Shown here: piece by piece, positions 62,881-64,000 of the stretch
Layout of the letters: each line of letters opens with the position of its first letter
Position numbering within the stretch: the first letter of the stretch is position 1
From: Cloeon dipterum
Lineage: Eukaryota; Arthropoda; Insecta; Ephemeroptera; Baetidae
Direction of reading: 5' to 3'
Length of the DNA stretch: 64,000 nt
NCBI RefSeq assembly: GCF_949628265.1
Contig: NC_088786.1
Location: 18,745,681-18,809,680 of the forward strand
Translations under genes and position numbers: made by a program
The notes under the pieces: model-generated
Database searches by the model: none
What the model saw: only the letters and a program-made list of their open reading frames with translations
Told to the model about the DNA's origin: nothing

Positions 62881-64000
62881 TCTGACGCGCTTGATTCGCT
62901 CCACGTCCCATTCCTCGATTCGCCAGAAAACGAATTGTGGGATAATCGCATTACTTTATCTGTGTTTAGTGCCTCTCACTTTGATATTTGGATACTTATT
63001 ATAAAAAAATATCTACTCAGTCCAAAATGAAAATATATAATTTTGATTCACATTTTGTGCGTCTCGTTTTTTCCACAGCCGTTTTTTCCTAAAAAATGAC
63101 ATTTTTAGATGATGGACGTTTTCTTTAGTTTTTTTCTTAAACTCATGTAAAGTGTGGCTCAAAAGTTTAGAATGAACAAATAATTCCTTACGTGATCGAA
63201 ATATTATTCTTTATTCCATTTCTAGATATTATTTACTCATTAAAATTACATCACGCTGCTAGGCTCTATTCGATTAAAAATCCAGTCAATACAGACCTTT
63301 AAAAATAAATAGATTGTAGGACAGCATAATTTTTGATACTAAACTTTTCATCAAGAAATCTGATTGAGCTATTAAGAAATAAAACAAAAGGTCACCCGCC
63401 GTGTGTATTATTTAAAATCATTCCTTTGGTCAGCCGGTTTCTAATTTGTAATTGTATATTATTAGAGTGTGCGAGCCATTCTAGCTTCCAGACGTGTTTA
63501 CATTTGGCAAATTAAGGTATTTTAACTTCCAAAATGAGCGAAAAGGTGCACTTCTAGGTCAAATTATTATGTGAAATTTTAAAAGTTATAAAATAGATTT
63601 GTGGCCTACTGGCATGTAATTACGCTATTTATCGAACCGAGTTGTGTGATAATGTGATTCATGGCGGGCTGAAAGGTGGCGTTTTCGTTTCCGATCAGAT
63701 TTGCTCGGTGATGCATGAAAAGCGTGTTAGGAAAGGGAAGTGCCTGCGCGCCGCGGTAAAAGTGCCAAAGGAATGAGGTCTCGCTCGGCCAGAATCGGAA
63801 GAAAGTGTCACCTTGAGAGTTGGCCAGGCTATGCTGTGCATAATAATTTAGGTCTCGTCGCGAATTACTCCTCCTGGGAAATCAATTCAAAGAGCACAGA
63901 GACTAATTACAGCTTTTTCTTTTGTGTCTCTCACACACAGAACTGCTCTCATTGCGATTGTAAATTGCTTCGAGCATCAGCTGAATTATTTCGCTGCTCA
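62881..64000. other. Intergenic DNA to window end
   Basis: Mostly AT-rich. A third GC-richer patch at about 63660-63840 contains GCGCGCCGCGG. No gene was recognised. Confidence 0.4.

Noticed and set aside
1-64000. CRISPR arrays, operons, riboswitches, bacterial terminators
   Set aside because: The window is intron-containing animal DNA; no spaced direct-repeat array or prokaryotic signal is present.

Overview
This is a gene-dense, AT-rich segment of an animal nuclear genome, almost certainly an insect or another pancrustacean. The genes have many short introns, GT-AG boundaries and AATAAA signals, there is no bacterial-style operon structure, and one gene encodes an Arr1-type visual arrestin. 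I rebuilt eleven protein-coding genes by joining exons at splice sites. The ten complete ones each keep one open frame from start codon to stop codon across all junctions; the first gene starts before the window. I do not assign a species.

Layout. Bases 319-4713 (+) hold the 3' half of ZFYVE1/DFCP1, with two FYVE fingers. Bases 5281-14684 (-) are NFRKB, an INO80 complex subunit with 17 coding exons, tail-to-tail with ZFYVE1. NFRKB is head-to-head with EIF3F (15900-19360, +). Between them, 14 bp before the EIF3F start codon, sits an almost perfect 304-bp palindrome with an exact 8-bp target-site duplication, which marks it as a young MITE. Next come NCK/dreadlocks (20236-23348, +), three minus-strand genes in tandem (arrestin Arr1 25511-27040, the secretory-pathway kinase-like DIPK2 28095-29799, WDR70 30862-36665), then NUP107 (37560-42272, +; divergent from WDR70), NCBP3 (42749-46557, +), GLOD4 (46789-48436, -; convergent with NCBP3) and ZNF706 (49734-50273, +; divergent from GLOD4). 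From about 50.7 kb to the end I find no convincing coding gene, only AT-rich DNA with a few CpG-rich islets, a short perfect hairpin and repeat fragments. It could be regulatory DNA of a gene outside the window.

Functionally this is mostly a housekeeping neighbourhood: chromatin remodelling (NFRKB), mRNA 5'-end handling and translation (NCBP3, EIF3F), nuclear pore (NUP107), endomembrane PI3P binding (ZFYVE1), signalling adaptor (NCK) and phototransduction (ARR1). The genes do not form one pathway. Their arrangement as divergent or convergent pairs with sub-kilobase spacers suggests shared bidirectional promoters.

The most unusual DNA is not coding: the palindromic MITE inserted between EIF3F and its presumed upstream promoter, a 2.15-kb block with inverted ends and arrays of degenerate palindromic motifs inside WDR70 intron 4, a 35-bp-arm perfect hairpin at 54.9 kb, and a diverged repeat present in two inverted copies (45.2 and 51.4 kb).
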